The notes: generated from the sequence alone by a model not told the origin. A stretch of DNA of 64,000 nucleotides from Ovis canadensis (GCF_042477335.2 NC_091264.1:32985386-33049385); one strand, 5' to 3'. Counted from the first letter of the stretch, positions 20,111-31,897 are shown. Translations and numbers: made by a program.

Positions 20111-21214
20111 GTGATCGTTTTAATAAGTTTACAACTGAGGTGATAGAGTGCATCCTATCAGATCTGTCGGTTACTGCCTGTCTCATCAGCTGGGTCTCCA
20201 GTTCCTAGTTGGAGATGGAGTAAATACGACTGGCCCCCTTGGGTCAGTTGTCCATGCCTGGTCCGGGGTGGCGGTGGTGGTGGGAGGGCAGGGTCGCACA
20301 GCCAGACGTGCCCCCTCAGGCCATCTGCAGCTGATGTCACGGGGAGGGGCAGCTCCGAGGGCAGGGGCCTGTCTGCATGACCTTTCCTCACACTGGTCAC
20401 AGACCCGTGTTCTGCTGATGGAAACTTTCCCCTTGATCTCATGGTTCAGGGTCTAGGGAGCAGGTCTGACCCCCAGGATCAGCTCTTTCTAGCTCAGCAG
20501 CCCCTCACGATGTCTCCCACCTGCCTCTCCAACCCCTTCGCCCCCGGCCGGGAGGCCCTCCTCTTCAGTCCCTCTGCATCATCGGTGGCCTTCCCCCACA
20601 CTCCCACAGGAAACCGGTGGAACATTAAGAATAGGACAGGAGAGGAGGGTTTCTGTGCGGAGGTGTGGGTGTAGGGGATTGTGTTAGGACAGCCCAGCTG
20701 TTGCCACTGGGGGGCCCCAAGCCTCGCTCTCTCCTGTGCTCTGAGCGCCCGCCCGGGGCCTCTCATGGCTGGACCCAACCAGAGGCCAGAGGGCACGTGG
20801 GCATGGAGGTAGCCCAGGGGTGGTTCCCTGGGTCCTGGGGCAGGGGGAGGGGGCAGAGTGCATGGGATGCAGTAAAGGAAGGCCCGGGGCCCTCCTCTGC
20901 TTGCTCTCCAGCTCCCTCCAAGCACATCCCCGCCAGGCGCTTGGGCCAGGAGAGCTTAAATTTCCAGTATCCCTTCAAATGAAGTCTGCCTTTTGGGGCA
21001 AAGAACATATTGACCACTATTGTTGGGAATTCTTGAGTCATAACTGACGGTTAATATAGAATCTGCAAGACACAGAGTTTGGTCATTTTCCCCAAATACA
21101 GATCCTTATACTTGCTCCTGTGAAAACCCAACTGTGTAGTCATCTGGTGGCTTCTTCCTGATTGTGGATGGTTGCGGATTGACATTAGCGTTAGGACTTG
21201 TTTCCTAAAGACGT
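20111..21214. other. GC-rich unassigned DNA
   Basis: From about 20240 to 20960 the sequence is GC-rich with scattered CpG, but CpG is too sparse to call an island by eye. Long frames on both strands (20494-20925 minus, 20665-20982 plus) follow from composition. No domain recognised. Confidence 0.4.
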
Positions 21215-21329
21215 TTTTTTTTTTCAGCTGTACCATGTGGCATGTGGGATCTTAATTCCCTGACCAGGGATTGGGCCTCTGCCCCCTGCATTGGAAGTGT
21301 GGAGTCTTAACCACTGGACCACCAGGCTT
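21215..21329 (-). mobile_element. CHR-2-type SINE
   Basis: T12 left end, ccctgaccagggattgggcc and aaccactggaccaccagg at right. Confidence 0.85.
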
Positions 21330-21446
21330 TTTTCTGATAGTCCGGCTCTATCAGTCTACTGTTAAGAAAGCAGAAGCCTGGGGAAGGGAAGCCATTTATT
21401 TTAAGGAGAAAGGCGTCTTCCTTTACTCTCTGCTACTACTGTACTG

Positions 21447-21655
21447 ACGCTGTGCTCAGTTGCTAAGTCGTGTCCAACTCTCTGTGACCCCATGGACTAT
21501 AGCCTGACAGGCTCGTCTGTGATGGGATTCTCCAGGCAAGAACACTGGAGTGGGTGGCCATTTCTCCCTCCAGGGGATCCTCCCGACCCAGGGATTGAAC
21601 CCACATCTCCTGCATTGGCAGGCAGATTTTTTACCGCTGAGCCAGCAGGGAAGTA
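21447..21655 (-). mobile_element. Bov-tA SINE
   Basis: Text gtgctcagttgctaagtcgt to ctgagccagcagggaagt. Complete A unit and reversed head. Confidence 0.93.
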
Positions 21656-21769
21656 CTGGCACTTCTGCTCACCAAATGTGTGGATGTTTCCTTCCCCAGT
21701 CTCTAAACCTCTGACTCCAGCCGAGTGCCCCACCTTTCTGTTCAGGGCTAACATATTCTCCCTGGAGTT

Positions 21770-22385
21770 AGCATCCAAAGCCACAAGCAAGGGCTCAGTC
21801 CCACAGCCCTGGCCTCACTTTAGACTCCAGTCGAGGTCCAGGTTGTCACCTGTTCTTCTGACCAATTGATTATAAATCAGGGTTCCCACGGCCCCTTCCT
21901 TGGGTTCAATCATTTGCTAGAACAGCTCACTGAATTTAGGGAAACACTTATGTTTATCAGTTTATTGTATAATAGAGGATATGATAAAGGCTCTCAAGCA
22001 TGAGATACACGGGGTGGTGGGGGGGAGTATGGGAGGGGCTTGGAGCCCCACCTGCACCTTCATGGGTTCAGCAACCTGGAAGCTCTCTAAACTCTGTACT
22101 TCTGGGACTTTAATGGAAGTTTCACCACACTGACTATTAATTAAATTTCCAGCCCCCTCCCCAGTCCAGAAGATGAGAAGTGGACCTGTAAGTTCCAACC
22201 GTCAAATGAGTTGGTCTTCCTGGGTTCAGCCCCCATCCAGGAGACTGCTAACAGTCACCTCATTAGAACAAAAGATGCTCCTATGGCTCAGAAAACTACA
22301 AGGGTTTTAGGAGCTCTGTTCCAGGAGCCAGGGGCAGAGACCAATATATTTATTTTTATTACTTCATGCCTGTCCAGAGCCACAC
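21770..22385. mobile_element. ERV-class LTR-like fossil
   Basis: Blocks ttgggttcaatcatttgcta, gaacagctcactgaatttag, cctggaagctctctaaactc and caagggttttaggagctctg occur in the order of a mammal-wide LTR that I recognise but cannot name with certainty. There are no viral open frames. Confidence 0.45.
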
Positions 22386-22474
22386 AGCCCAGCTGACAGC
22401 AGAGCTGGGACACCACCGCAGCCGTGCTAACCCTGTGCCTAGTGGGCTCTCCACTCCTTTTTTGTTTCGTTTCT

Positions 22475-22589
22475 ACTTTTTGGCCTCCCTGAGCATCATG
22501 TGGAATCTTAGTTCCCTGTTCAGGGATAGAACCTGTGCTCCCAGCAGTGGAAGGGCGGAGTCTGAAATGCTGAATCGCCAGGGAAGTCC
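22475..22589 (-). mobile_element. CHR-2-type SINE
   Basis: Reads tttggcctccctgagcatca, tagttccctgttcagggata and tgaatcgccagggaagtccc. Confidence 0.8.
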
Positions 22590-22909
22590 CATCTCTCTAC
22601 TCCTTGCTGCCGAGGGACTAAATGACACCAGAGAGGCAGAGGGGAGCCAGGCCCATCCTTCCCACGTGCCCTGAGTCCCTTTCTTATTTTGTCTCATTTG
22701 TTCACTCCTTCACGTGTTCCAGCAGTGAGTGAGTGATTTCTGCCTCCGTTATTAGGACTCCATTGTGTCTTCCCTCCTTCTAGACTCCTTCTCTCCTTCT
22801 CCTTCTGTGTCCCGCTGAGGAAGGATCGAGGAGGGAGGGACAAGCTTGTAGGTGTTCATGGCCCTGAGATTTTGGTACCACAAAGTAAGCCTATGCTGAC
22901 TAACACACA
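22590..22909. other. Unassigned DNA
   Basis: No gene or repeat recognised. Confidence 0.35.
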
Positions 22910-23030
22910 GCTCCAAATTGCCAGTTTGAGCCCTGGAGTCAGTGATGCAGGAGGCCTGGGGTGAGACCTGAGACTTTGCCTGTCTAGCTGCTGGTCTGGG
23001 GACCACATTTTGAGAATCATGACCCGGGAG
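22910..23030 (+). mobile_element. MER5-type hAT-Charlie remnant
   Basis: The end ctgctggtctggggaccaca, then ttttgagaatcatgac, is the MER5 3' terminus. The interior is diverged. Confidence 0.5.
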
Positions 23031-24358
23031 AGCTTTGAATGGCCCCAGATCCTCTAGAGGGAGGCTGGGGAGATTCAGGGGTGGCCGGACTGGCGCTGCT
23101 TGTCTTCCTCCTGTTCCCTGTGCTGGCTGCTCCGGCTGCTGCCGAGTCTCCCTCGGTGGCTTCTGAGCCCGGAGACCTTTGTCTGCTTTATGGGACTTGG
23201 CGGAGCCTCAGAGGCTGGAGGGTGGATGGAAAACTCCTAACATAGAGCACATCTGACTCTCGTGTTGGGGCGTTTTTTATTACTCATGGGGGAGAGAGCT
23301 CCACGTGGAAGGCCTACTCCCTGGCCTGCCGTAAAACTCGGTAATGAAGTGCAATGGTGTGGTTATGATTTCTCTGGGAGCTGCGCCCGTGCCCACCCTG
23401 GAGCCTGCTGGGGGTCTTTCTGAAAAGTGCTGGAGCTGGTGCTCGATGGCCCTGGTGGGGATCTTTATGCCCTGGGGCTCCCCATCCTGTGGGCCATTAG
23501 GGCTGGCCCCTGCCGGAAATGCCCTTTGAAGCTGTATCTGGTCAGGCTGACTCCTGTCCCCATGGACTAAGTGACCAGGATGCCCACCTCAGAAGAAAAC
23601 GTGTCCAGGTACAGCTCCCCGTGTCTGAGTAAGGCGACATCACCTTTCTGGGTGCTGAATGTGGAAACAGCTTCCATTCCCTGGTTGCCTGCCAGCTGCA
23701 TCATCCCATTCTGTCTCCGCCATGACCCCAGGGGACCCTAAAGCACAGCATGTGCTCACTGCCTGCTCTCAGTCAACATTTGTTCATTAGGAAGGTGGGA
23801 GTCAAACCCCGGCTCTTTCCTGTGCTAAGAAGCAGGGAGTGCCCTGCCCTCTGTCACATCTGCCTCATGGCGGCAGGCTTGTTTCTCTCAGTGCAAAGGT
23901 ACCAAGAGCCAGGGCTTCAGCCTTTCAGGTTTGGTTGAGTGTGAGCCGGAAACCTAGCATTCGAGTGAAGGAGACACTGCTGTGTGTCCCGGTGGAGTCT
24001 TCCTTGTGGTGTGCACATAGCAACAGAACCTTCCAGAATTCCTCTTGCTGGGTGTTGGGGCCGCACTCTATCAGGGATGATATTAATATTCTTTCTTTCA
24101 TAAAACTGGCACAACCAGCTTGAGGTGGTGAGGAAACCAGCCTCCAAATAGTCACCCTGCTCTCTGAGGACCAAGGAGGAGACTGTCCCTGTCCCTTCCT
24201 TTTGGGTTTCTCCAGATCTCTGCACCCTGAATCACACTGCAGACCACCCTCTTTTATCCTCTGGACATAATGCAGAAAGAGTCCTTTTTCTGTTTTCTTC
24301 CCATTTTAGCTGAGAGTGTCGAGACTCACCTATAGGAATTTACCAAGAAACTGAGGGT
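23031..24358. other. Unassigned DNA
   Basis: GC-moderate sequence. The small frame at 23039-23245 has a hydrophobic Leu/Val stretch that could pass for a signal peptide, but it has no start context, partner exon or similarity I recognise. No gene is called. Confidence 0.4.
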
Positions 24359-24359
24359 G

Positions 24360-24520
24360 GGGTCTTCCCTGGTGGTTCATTGGCTAAGACTCCATGCTCC
24401 CAATGCAGCGGGCCCAGGTTTGACCCCTGCTCAGGGAACTAGATCTCACATGCCACAGCTAAAAGATCCTGCGTGCCACAACGAAGACCTGGCACAGCCA
24501 AATATATAAATATTTAAAAA
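24360..24520 (+). mobile_element. CHR-2-type SINE, long 3' end
   Basis: Head ggtcttccctggtggttcat, then ccacagctaaaagatcctgc, cacaacgaagacctggcaca and an aaatatttaaaaaa tail. Confidence 0.88.
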
Positions 24521-24639
24521 ACCCAGTGATCTGTTTTGAGACATAACCCATTCAATGAGCTCCAGAAGGGCCACATTTGGAATCAGTACCTAAAAATGAA
24601 TAAACAGATTTCTAACTACTGGTTTAATAGAATTGGGGG

Positions 24640-24850
24640 ATTTTGTAGTTACGAGGGAACTTAGAAGTCATTTATCTCTACACTCCCATTTTACAGAGGA
24701 GGAAATTGTTTCCAGAGAGACAGAATGGCTTATTTTTGGCTAGAGGGCAAGCTTGTGATGGAATAAAGATCAAAGAGCCAGTCTCCTACCTCGTGGGTCT
24801 GCAGTGCTTGGGACAGGGATAGAACCCCGGATTTGGAGTCCAGACATTTG
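24640..24850 (+). mobile_element. Possible MIR remnant
   Basis: Block cccattttacagaggaggaa with later ggctagagggcaagcttgtg and agagccagtctcc resembles MIR order. Weak. Confidence 0.4.
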
Positions 24851-24889
24851 GCCTGAGGTCTCTGAATGAATGACCCATTCCCCAGAGTC

Positions 24890-25120
24890 TGCCTTCTGAG
24901 CTTAATCATTGTCTAGACAAAAATATCATCCATTTGGGACACTGTTTATGTACAGTGTTAAATATTCTCAATAAAACTCAACGCTATTCCTTAAAACCTT
25001 GAGTTGGTGATGCTTTATAGCCTTATTCATTTAATTAATTTTGCCCCAGTAAACAGCTCTGGGGGCTTTAAAGCCATGTGACTCTGTTTAATTCAGCTCC
25101 ATGGAACTCTCAGACGCTCT
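24890..25120. promoter_or_regulatory. Candidate conserved non-coding element
   Basis: Repeat-free and AT-rich, with a cttaatcattgtctag word, a ttcatttaattaattttgcc word holding overlapping TAAT cores, and ctctgtttaattcagctcc. Function inferred from texture only. Confidence 0.2.
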
Positions 25121-25159
25121 GTCCATGGAACAACAAACTGGGGCACCCATGGAGCACTA

Positions 25160-25540
25160 AGCTTGTCATTCTGTTAGTTAAGCTTTTTTGATGTTTTGGT
25201 TGCATGGTGCAGAAACTCCCTTTGACTAGCTTAAGCAAAGAAGAATGATAATTGAGTAGAAGGGACTATGGGGTACCTCACAAGTCAAGGGAAGACTTGA
25301 ACAGTTAAGATCTGGAATGAAACTGGGCTGCCCTCAATGGCTCAGCAGCTGGAGTTCCTGGCTCTTCTCTTCGGTAGGCTCCCATTAAGACCACCCAGCC
25401 TCAAAGATTTCTGGCCAGTGTATGCTGATACAGGCTCAAATTTTGGGGAAGCAGATTGTCTCTGACCCACTTTGGGTCATGCATCCTTCCATGGCTGTGA
25501 CCAGCAGGCAGATCATGTAACGGAGCCATGACCTTTGGGG
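25160..25540. mobile_element. Ancient interspersed repeat, unassigned
   Basis: The words tttgactagcttaagcaaag, gggtacctcacaag and aatggctcagcagctggag follow a common mammalian repeat containing an aaactggcttaagcaaaa block. I cannot name the family. Confidence 0.35.
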
Positions 25541-26346
25541 TTCGCTTTGAAATGTCTAGCCGTGCCCACATCTGAAGGGGCTTTCCAGGGAGTCACCCAA
25601 AAGGTGTCTATGGTGCTCTGTGAAATTCCGCCACATCAGCCAGGCTTGACCTTGGATAATGTACAAAGTCATTCCTACCACTTTACTACACAGGAAACCA
25701 GCATCCTTAACACTACTATTAACTCACTTGTTTTTACTTATTTTAAGCATGGAGCTTTGGGATGCTGGCCAAGACCTTTGCCTTCTTGGGATTTAGCTTC
25801 TCATCTGTCTAGTGAGGGATCATCCCTTTAAATTGTAATTTAACTTGTTGGCAGCTCAACAACCCCCTTTCTCCTGCCTGGCTTCGAAGATCCCATGCTG
25901 TGCATGTGAATACACACAAATATATGTGTGTGAATATGGTCTCTAGGAAGACATCATCAACGCCTTCTAAATTGCCAGAGTGTATATTCTTTTAATGTGA
26001 ATGAACTAGCTCTAGGCTGAGCTGGTCATGTGATGGGGGTGGGGGTCATATGGATGGATTGTTAAAATTTCCAGGCAGGAAATTCAAAGGCTGGTGAATC
26101 TCTCTTCATGATGTATAATTGTTGGTGTAATTTAGGCTCAGACTGGAATTAAGGGTTCTTCCAGGGTACAAACTGTAGCAGTAAATAGGGGATGAAGAGG
26201 GGTAGATGGGTTTCAGATAGAGAAGGCGGGATGAATGAGAGTGAGACTTCAGTTAATCTCAGAGGCTCCTTAAGCGTCAATAGATATTGATACATGGGCT
26301 TAGATGAACAAAATATTTTCGAGGCTTGGAGGAACCCTCTAAACAT
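25541..26346. other. Unassigned DNA
   Basis: No gene or clear repeat. A short acacacaaatatatgtgtgtg inverted word lies at 25913-25933. Confidence 0.35.
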
Positions 26347-26560
26347 CAACGGTTGTTTGGTTGCTAAGATGTGTCTAATTCTTTTGCGACCCTACGGACT
26401 GTGTAGCCTGCCAGGCTTCTCTGTCCAGAGGAATTCCCAGGCAAAAATACTGGAGTGGGTTGACATTTCCTTCTCCAGGGGATCTTCCCAACCAGGGATC
26501 GAAACCAGGTTTCTTGCTTAGTGGGCAGATTCTTTACCACTGAGCCAACTGGGAAATCCC
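26347..26560 (-). mobile_element. Bov-tA SINE
   Basis: Text ttgctaagatgtgtctaatt to ccaactgggaaatccc. Flanks catcaac on both sides (about 26344 and 26560) suggest a short TSD. Confidence 0.9.
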
Positions 26561-27369
26561 ATCAACAATTGGGAAAATGAAAATCTACCATACTTTATGT
26601 TACATCTAGGGTTGTGGGGGAGGTGATGGAAATGGAGGTGAGGAATGTGTCAGTGGAAAGGACCCATCTCAAGCTGGGAAACACCTATCACTAGACTCTC
26701 AAACATGACTTTGTTTCCCACCTACGAGGTATAGTCCAACTCAAAGCTGAGTTTTGAACCATTCTAACCTGACTTGGGATCCCAAGTCAAAATCATGTAG
26801 TCAGACAATGATAACCAGACAGGTCCACAGAGACAGCACAACTTATTCCCAACACTTTCTCCCCAGGTTCTCCAAACTCCCAAAGTCATGTCTTTGGTAG
26901 TTCCACACAAGTAGGAAAGTTTTCTCTCTATGGTCACTAGTTTTTCACTATACTGGCTGCTGCAGAGACAAGCATCTCACCCTCATACACCCAACTACAT
27001 TTAGGGTTCATAATTTTTTTTATCATGGAAGAGAATCTTTCCCAGAAACTTCCACAGACCTCTCCTTTTGTCTAATTGGCCAGAAGACGTGGGTTAAATG
27101 TCACCTGAAAGCCAATCAGTATCAAAGGGCCCTGGATTGCCATTCCCGGTTCAGACTAATCCTACTTCATCTTCTGGAGCTGGGGGCAGTTAGCCCTCTC
27201 CTGAGCCCAAGGCTGCCCACTAGGTGTGTACACAGCAATATTGTGATCCATGTGTGCAAGATGAGGACATGAATGAGGAGGGCCAGTAGCTGACACAACT
27301 ATTATGGCATGCAGTTTAGCTATCTCATTCATCCCTGGGCTCTAGAGTGGCCTGCCTGTGATTGCAAAT
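26561..27369. other. Unassigned DNA with a probable old repeat
   Basis: The part at about 27015-27190 (tatcatggaagagaatcttt, cccagaaacttccacagacc, cattggccaga-like text) resembles an ancient mammalian repeat. The rest is unassigned. No gene. Confidence 0.3.
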
Positions 27370-27381
27370 AAACAGTCCATA

Positions 27382-27481
27382 CTGCTGCTGCTGCTGCTAA
27401 ATTGCTTCAGTCATGTCCGACTCTGTGCAACCCCATAGATGGCAGTCCACCAGGCTCCCCCGTCCCTGGGATTCTCAAAGC
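27382..27481 (-). mobile_element. Single-unit Bov-A2 with 12-bp duplication
   Basis: (CTG)5 start, ttcagtcatgtccgactctg, stops after ctgggattctcaaag. Perfect TSD aaacagtccata at 27370-27381 and 27482-27493. The TSD shows that it integrated already truncated to one unit. Confidence 0.93.
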
Positions 27482-27511
27482 AAACAGTCCATAAAAGGTT
27501 CTTAAAAACAT

Positions 27512-27556
27512 TTGTGTATGTATGTGTGTGTGTGTGCATGTGTGTGTGTGTGTAGC
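27512..27556. repeat. (GT)n/(ATGT)n microsatellite
   Basis: Interrupted GT and ATGT units. Confidence 0.85.
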
Positions 27557-27599
27557 AGATGTGCACATATGACAGAAAGAGACTTATGACCCAAGGCCT

Positions 27600-27840
27600 T
27601 ATAATGTTCCTTCCTTAATTAGACATGCGGAAATGCACCGTTTTTGCTTTAAAAGAAGTGTAATGAAGATGGATTATAGTTCAGGGTCTGATTGGAAAGA
27701 GCCAGGAACTAAGATTAATTAGCAGCAGCATGTGGTTTATTTTCAAGGTCGTTTTTACTTGGCTTCAGAAATCCTGGCGTAATATGGTCAAACTCTCACT
27801 GAACTTCTCATGCGTCACAGGGTGGAGGACTCCATATTCT
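27600..27840. promoter_or_regulatory. Candidate conserved non-coding element (enhancer-like)
   Basis: Repeat-free, balanced composition, with a cluster of readable sites: TTAATTAG at 27615-27622 and again at 27715-27722 (homeodomain type), TGTGGTTT at 27731-27738 (RUNX type) and TCAAGGTC at 27743-27750 (NR5A/ERR half-site type). The last three lie within 36 bp. No open frame is sustained. Enhancer function is inference. Confidence 0.35.
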
Positions 27841-28143
27841 TGGTTGTTGGGGAGCAGCATTAGCATTAGCCCTCCTGCATGACTGTCTGGGCCACCCAGT
27901 CCCTATCGTTTGCCTTGTCCGGTGTCTGTGGATGGCTATCCAAGCTCAGCTGACCCTCCCATTCTTACTCAGGTATGGCTTCAATAAGAATTGTTTTCCA
28001 GCAGACATTTATCAGGAAGTGTGTGGGTGTTGGGTTTGAGGGTGGATTTTAACTGTGCAAGCTGTTTCAAGTCTCCTAAAATTCCGCAGTATCTTTTCTT
28101 TTTATTAGTGCTTAAAATTTCCAAGGATTTTCTGGAACATACA

Positions 28144-28422
28144 CTGCTGCTGCTGCTGCTAAGTCGCTTCAGTCATGTCTGACTCTGTGACCCAATAGAC
28201 GGCAACCCACCAGGCTCCCCCAACCCTGGGATTCTCCAGGCAGGAACACTGGAGTGGGTTGCCATTTCCTTCTCCAATGCATGAAAGTGAAAAGTGAAAG
28301 TGAAGTCGCTCAGTCATGTCTGACTCTTAGCGACCCCATGGACTGCAGCCTACCAGGCTCCTCCATCCATGGGATTTTCCAGGCAAGAGTACCGGAGTGG
28401 GTTGCCATTGCAACCACTCTCC
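28144..28422 (-). mobile_element. Bov-A2 SINE with 10-bp duplication
   Basis: (CTG)n start and two A units. Perfect TSD ggaacataca at 28134-28143 and 28423-28432. A (CA)-rich stretch follows at 28428-28465. Confidence 0.94.
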
Positions 28423-28821
28423 GGAACATACATACACATACACAAAGACACAGACACAGACATACACGGCTTTAAAATAGCCCAGTCATTATAGTTCCTG
28501 TGTCCTTTGGAAGATTTAAACACTTTATGAATAACTCCTTGGTTAACACTCATGAGACAATCCCGTATAGTCTTTTAGCTTTTATTTTCTCTCTTGACAG
28601 CTTTACCTTTTCCTGAAAGACCATCTCTTCTCCTTTCTACCCAAAGGCTGGCTGTCAGCAGCCTGGTAAGCCCACTGGTAGATTCTTGCTGCTCTTGGGA
28701 GAAAAGCTGACCTCCTCACCATGGCCCACAGGGCTCTGCCTGCTCTGGCCCTCAGCTTTCTCCTTTCCTTCCCATGCTTCAGGCACACTGGCTTTCTCTG
28801 GATTCCTTAAATAAACGAAGG

Positions 28822-29015
28822 GCTTCTCTTGTGGCTCAGCTGGTAAAGAATCTGCCTGCAATGTGGGAGATCTGGGTTTGATCCCTGGGTTGGGAAGATC
28901 CCCTGGAGAAGGGAAAAGCTACCTACTCCAGTATTCTGGCCTGGAGAATTCCATGGACTATATAGTCCCTGGGGTCACAAAGAGTTGGACATGACTGAGC
29001 AACTTTCACTTCACT
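28822..29015 (+). mobile_element. Bov-tA SINE
   Basis: Head gggcttctcttgtggctcag to tgactgagcaactttcactt and an A-rich end. The ggagaattccatggactata variant marks a Bov-tA subgroup. Confidence 0.93.
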
Positions 29016-29039
29016 AAAAAATGAATCTTTTTCCCACTT

Positions 29040-29260
29040 CAGAACCTGTTACACAAATGGTTCCTTGTGCTTACAACATTCTCCCCATTTGGTCATTGGC
29101 TAATTCCTTCTCACCTTCCAGGTCTCAGTTTAAATGTGACCTCATGGCGGTCTTCCTTGACTCTTCCAAGTGAGATCCCTTCTTTAAATATCTACCACAC
29201 CATCCTGCATGGGTCCTCCATAGCACTCAATGCAATTTGCTATTATTTTGCCATTTTCCC
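29040..29260 (+). mobile_element. L2 LINE 3' fragment
   Basis: Order tacaacattctccccatttg, aattccttctcaccttccag, tttaaatgtgacctcatgg, cttccttgactcttcc and tccatagcactcaatgc follows the L2 3' region. Confidence 0.6.
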
Positions 29261-29394
29261 CATGCTGCACCATTCTTGGGGGGATCTACCCACCATCCAT
29301 CCCCGTTTCCTCCAGATGATGAGCCCAGTTTTATTCAGGCGACAGCATGTTAAGTTCTGAGAGACAAAACCTGTTTTAACTGAAACCAGCTCTT

Positions 29395-30035
29395 CACGGC
29401 CACCCCACTTCCATTTGTGGGGTTGGTGTGGGAACACTGTGAGACCCTGTTCCGGTCAGTGAGATGTAAGAGGAACTCTCTAGGTGCTTCAGGAAGAGGT
29501 TTTCCTTCCTGGCAAAAGTGAAGTAGCATGAGGAAAAGTCTTGTGTCCTCCACCCACAGCTGCTCTGGGAGCTGTTGGGCAGTGGAGAGAGGCATGGAAC
29601 CATGGTAGCCTTGAGGGGAAGGCTAAGGGAATCGCAGAGACACTGACTCAGCACCCTGATGTTCCTGAGCTCCTGTCTAACCCAGAACCCAGACCTCAAC
29701 CTCTACCAGCAGGAAAGAGTAGAGCCTGTGACCACACCACCTTGGAACAAGTCGAGTCCTGGCTCTATCACTCCCTCGAACTTGGGCAAAGTGCTTAACT
29801 TTTCTGAAGCTCAGTTTCCTCATCTGGAATTTGGGGACCATACAGCACTTCCCTTGTAGGAAGGATGTTAGGACTAAACTTCTGAAGAAAACATAGAACA
29901 AATGCTGGTAGGCAGTAAGGATTGCATAATGGTTTGCTATTATGATGTGAGATCATTAAAATTGTATTATTTAAATCTCCAAGTGGGACTTCTATTACTT
30001 GCAGCCAAATGTATCCTAATTGATACACATGGCTA
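29395..30035 (+). mobile_element. MLT1-like LTR, interrupted
   Basis: Left part: ggaagaggttttccttcctg, gaccatggtagc-like text, gggaatcgcagagacactga. Right end: ttacttgcagccaaatgtat and ctaattgatac. A MIR lies between them. Confidence 0.45.
29745..29895 (-). mobile_element. MIR SINE within an LTR
   Basis: Antisense MIR: cctggctctatcactccctc, gggcaaagtgcttaactttt, ctcagtttcctcatctggaa. Confidence 0.6.
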
Positions 30036-30045
30036 ACAGCTATTA

Positions 30046-30341
30046 ATTTTAAAAATATAATTTTATTTATTTATTTCTGGCTACGCTGGGTCTTCATTGC
30101 TCTGCACGGGCCCTGTCCAGCTGCGGTGAGTGGGAGGCACTCTTTGCTGCGGTGCGAGAGCTTCTCACTGTGGTGGCTTCTCTTGTTGCAGAGCACAAGC
30201 TCTAGAGCAGAGTCTCAGCAGTTGCGGCACACGGACTTAGTTGCCCTGAAGCATGCGGGATCTTCCTCGACCAGGGATCGAACCCATGTCCCCTGCACTG
30301 GCAGGTGGATTCTTAATCACTGGACCACCAGGGAAGTCCCC
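30046..30341 (-). mobile_element. CHR-1-type SINE with 9-bp duplication
   Basis: Tail side ttttatttatttatttctgg, body gtggcttctcttgttgcaga, head ggaccaccagggaagtcccc. Perfect TSD cagctatta at 30037-30045 and 30342-30350. Confidence 0.92.
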
Positions 30342-30350
30342 CAGCTATTA

Positions 30351-31696
30351 CTTTTTAGGTCATGTCATAGTGGTCTTGTCTTTATCATCAGTATAGCATC
30401 AATGTCGCCATCTTTGTCATCACCAACGTCATTATCCATCTCATCATAATCACTGACACCAGCTTCTTCATCTCCTTCTCCTCCTTTTCTTCCTTTCCCT
30501 TCGCCTCCTTCTTCATTGTCATCATCATCATCTCAGGTGATTTTGAAAACCACAGTCCAGATGATCACTAAGGTTTACCCACCACTGAGGTTTTAGGTGT
30601 CTCTGATCATTCTCTTTTCTTCCTACTGAGGAGTCTGCAGGGAAGGTTGGCAGAACACCTCAGCAGGAAGTGAGGGGAACTGAAAAGGTTCAATGCAAGC
30701 CAGCCCTAGGGCAAATCAGGCTGTGACCCAGGAAGGCTGCAGCCAGAAATCCTACTGGGAACATAGGACTTGGGTCTTGAGGACCATCATCATGTCTCTC
30801 AACATTATGGCCATCTCTGCTGACTGTGGGGCATTTTACAGAGAAAAATGATTTTCCTCATTGTCTCTCCCTTGAAAGCAAAGGCAATTGTTGTCTTAGG
30901 GGTGAATTTAGAAAGAACAGTTCATTCCATTCTGAAACACACACAACCTTAAAGCTCGTTTTATCCAAGACTCTTATTTTATAGTGAGGAAACTGAGACC
31001 CAGAGGAGGATAGTGTTGTGGTCAACTTACTCACCATCCATGGGAAGGTCCTACTTGCTGTCCTGGAGAATAAACTCCATCAGGCTTCTTGCTATGAGGA
31101 CTTTATAAAAAGCCAGTTCAATATGCTTACTATCATTTTTGTTCATCTTTTTGAAAGATGCAATGTGCCAGCAAAGTCCACTGTCAATATTTTTATGAAC
31201 TCTGTGGAAAATATGATGTTAAAGGCTTTTGGTAACCACTTCATTAAGCTTGGCTTTTTCTAGGCCACCACAAAAGGTAAATAAACCCTAATGAGTAATA
31301 TGCCCAGACTGAGATCCTGTAAATTATACAAAGAGTCAGTGCCTCAAAACATACTTATCCCCCGCCACCCCATGCCCCAGGGGAGTCTGAGAAAGGTGAT
31401 CCTAGTCCTGCATTGTACACCAAGACCTTCAGACAAAGACTATTAACCCGCAAATTAGATACTAACTAAATGAAGACAGAGTTTCCATAGACTGAAAAGA
31501 ACTACATAGCATCAGTAATGCTATAAAGTTAGCACTCGGCCAGTTGGCCTCCTATCAAAGCAGAATTCCCTGGTAACCAGTACACAGTGATTAGTGTGGG
31601 CTGCTGGGCCTAACACTGACACCCGCTTACTCTTTTTGCTCCTCCCACAAATTCTATGCTAGATGTTGGGGATATAGCAGTAATTAAGACAAAGTC
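30351..31696. other. Unassigned DNA with minor repeats
   Basis: A TCAT/TCC-rich pyrimidine stretch lies at 30410-30535 and a MIR-like core (gtgaggaaactgagaccc) at 30985-31010. The 81-codon frame at 31018-31263 looks protein-like in composition but has no recognised domain, so I do not call a gene. Confidence 0.35.
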
Positions 31697-31708
31697 CCAG
31701 CCCTCCAG

Positions 31709-31885
31709 TAAAGTGAAAGTTGCTCAGTTGTGTCCAACTTTTTGCAACCCCATGGACTGTAGCCAACCAGGCTCCTCTGTCCATGGAATTCTCCAGGCAA
31801 GAATACTGGAGTGGGTAGCCGTTCCCTCCTCCAGGGAAACTTCCCAACCTAGGGACTGAACCCAGATTCTTTACCACCTGAGCCA
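31709..31885 (-). mobile_element. Bov-tA SINE with 12-bp duplication
   Basis: Text gttgctcagttgtgtccaac to tttaccacctgagcca, with part of the tRNA head deleted. Perfect TSD ccagccctccag at 31697-31708 and 31886-31897. Confidence 0.93.
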
Positions 31886-31897
31886 CCAGCCCTCCAG

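Noticed and set aside
20240..20960. Possible CpG island and promoter
   Set aside because: GC-rich, but CpG is sparse by eye. No TATA or initiator context and no downstream exon. A CpG observed/expected calculation would settle it; a ratio above 0.6 over at least 500 bp would support an island.
23039..23245. Small frame with a hydrophobic stretch resembling a signal peptide
   Set aside because: Only 68 codons, no conserved cysteines or domain, and no recognisable neighbouring exon.
28822..28900. tRNA-gene-like A and B boxes in this and all other Bov-tA/CHR heads
   Set aside because: These are SINE heads: they continue into A units or A-rich tails and do not form complete cloverleaf tRNAs.
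31018..31263. 81-codon frame with protein-like composition
   Set aside because: No homologue recognised, no upstream or downstream exon signal, and the region borders a MIR-like remnant. Kept as unassigned.
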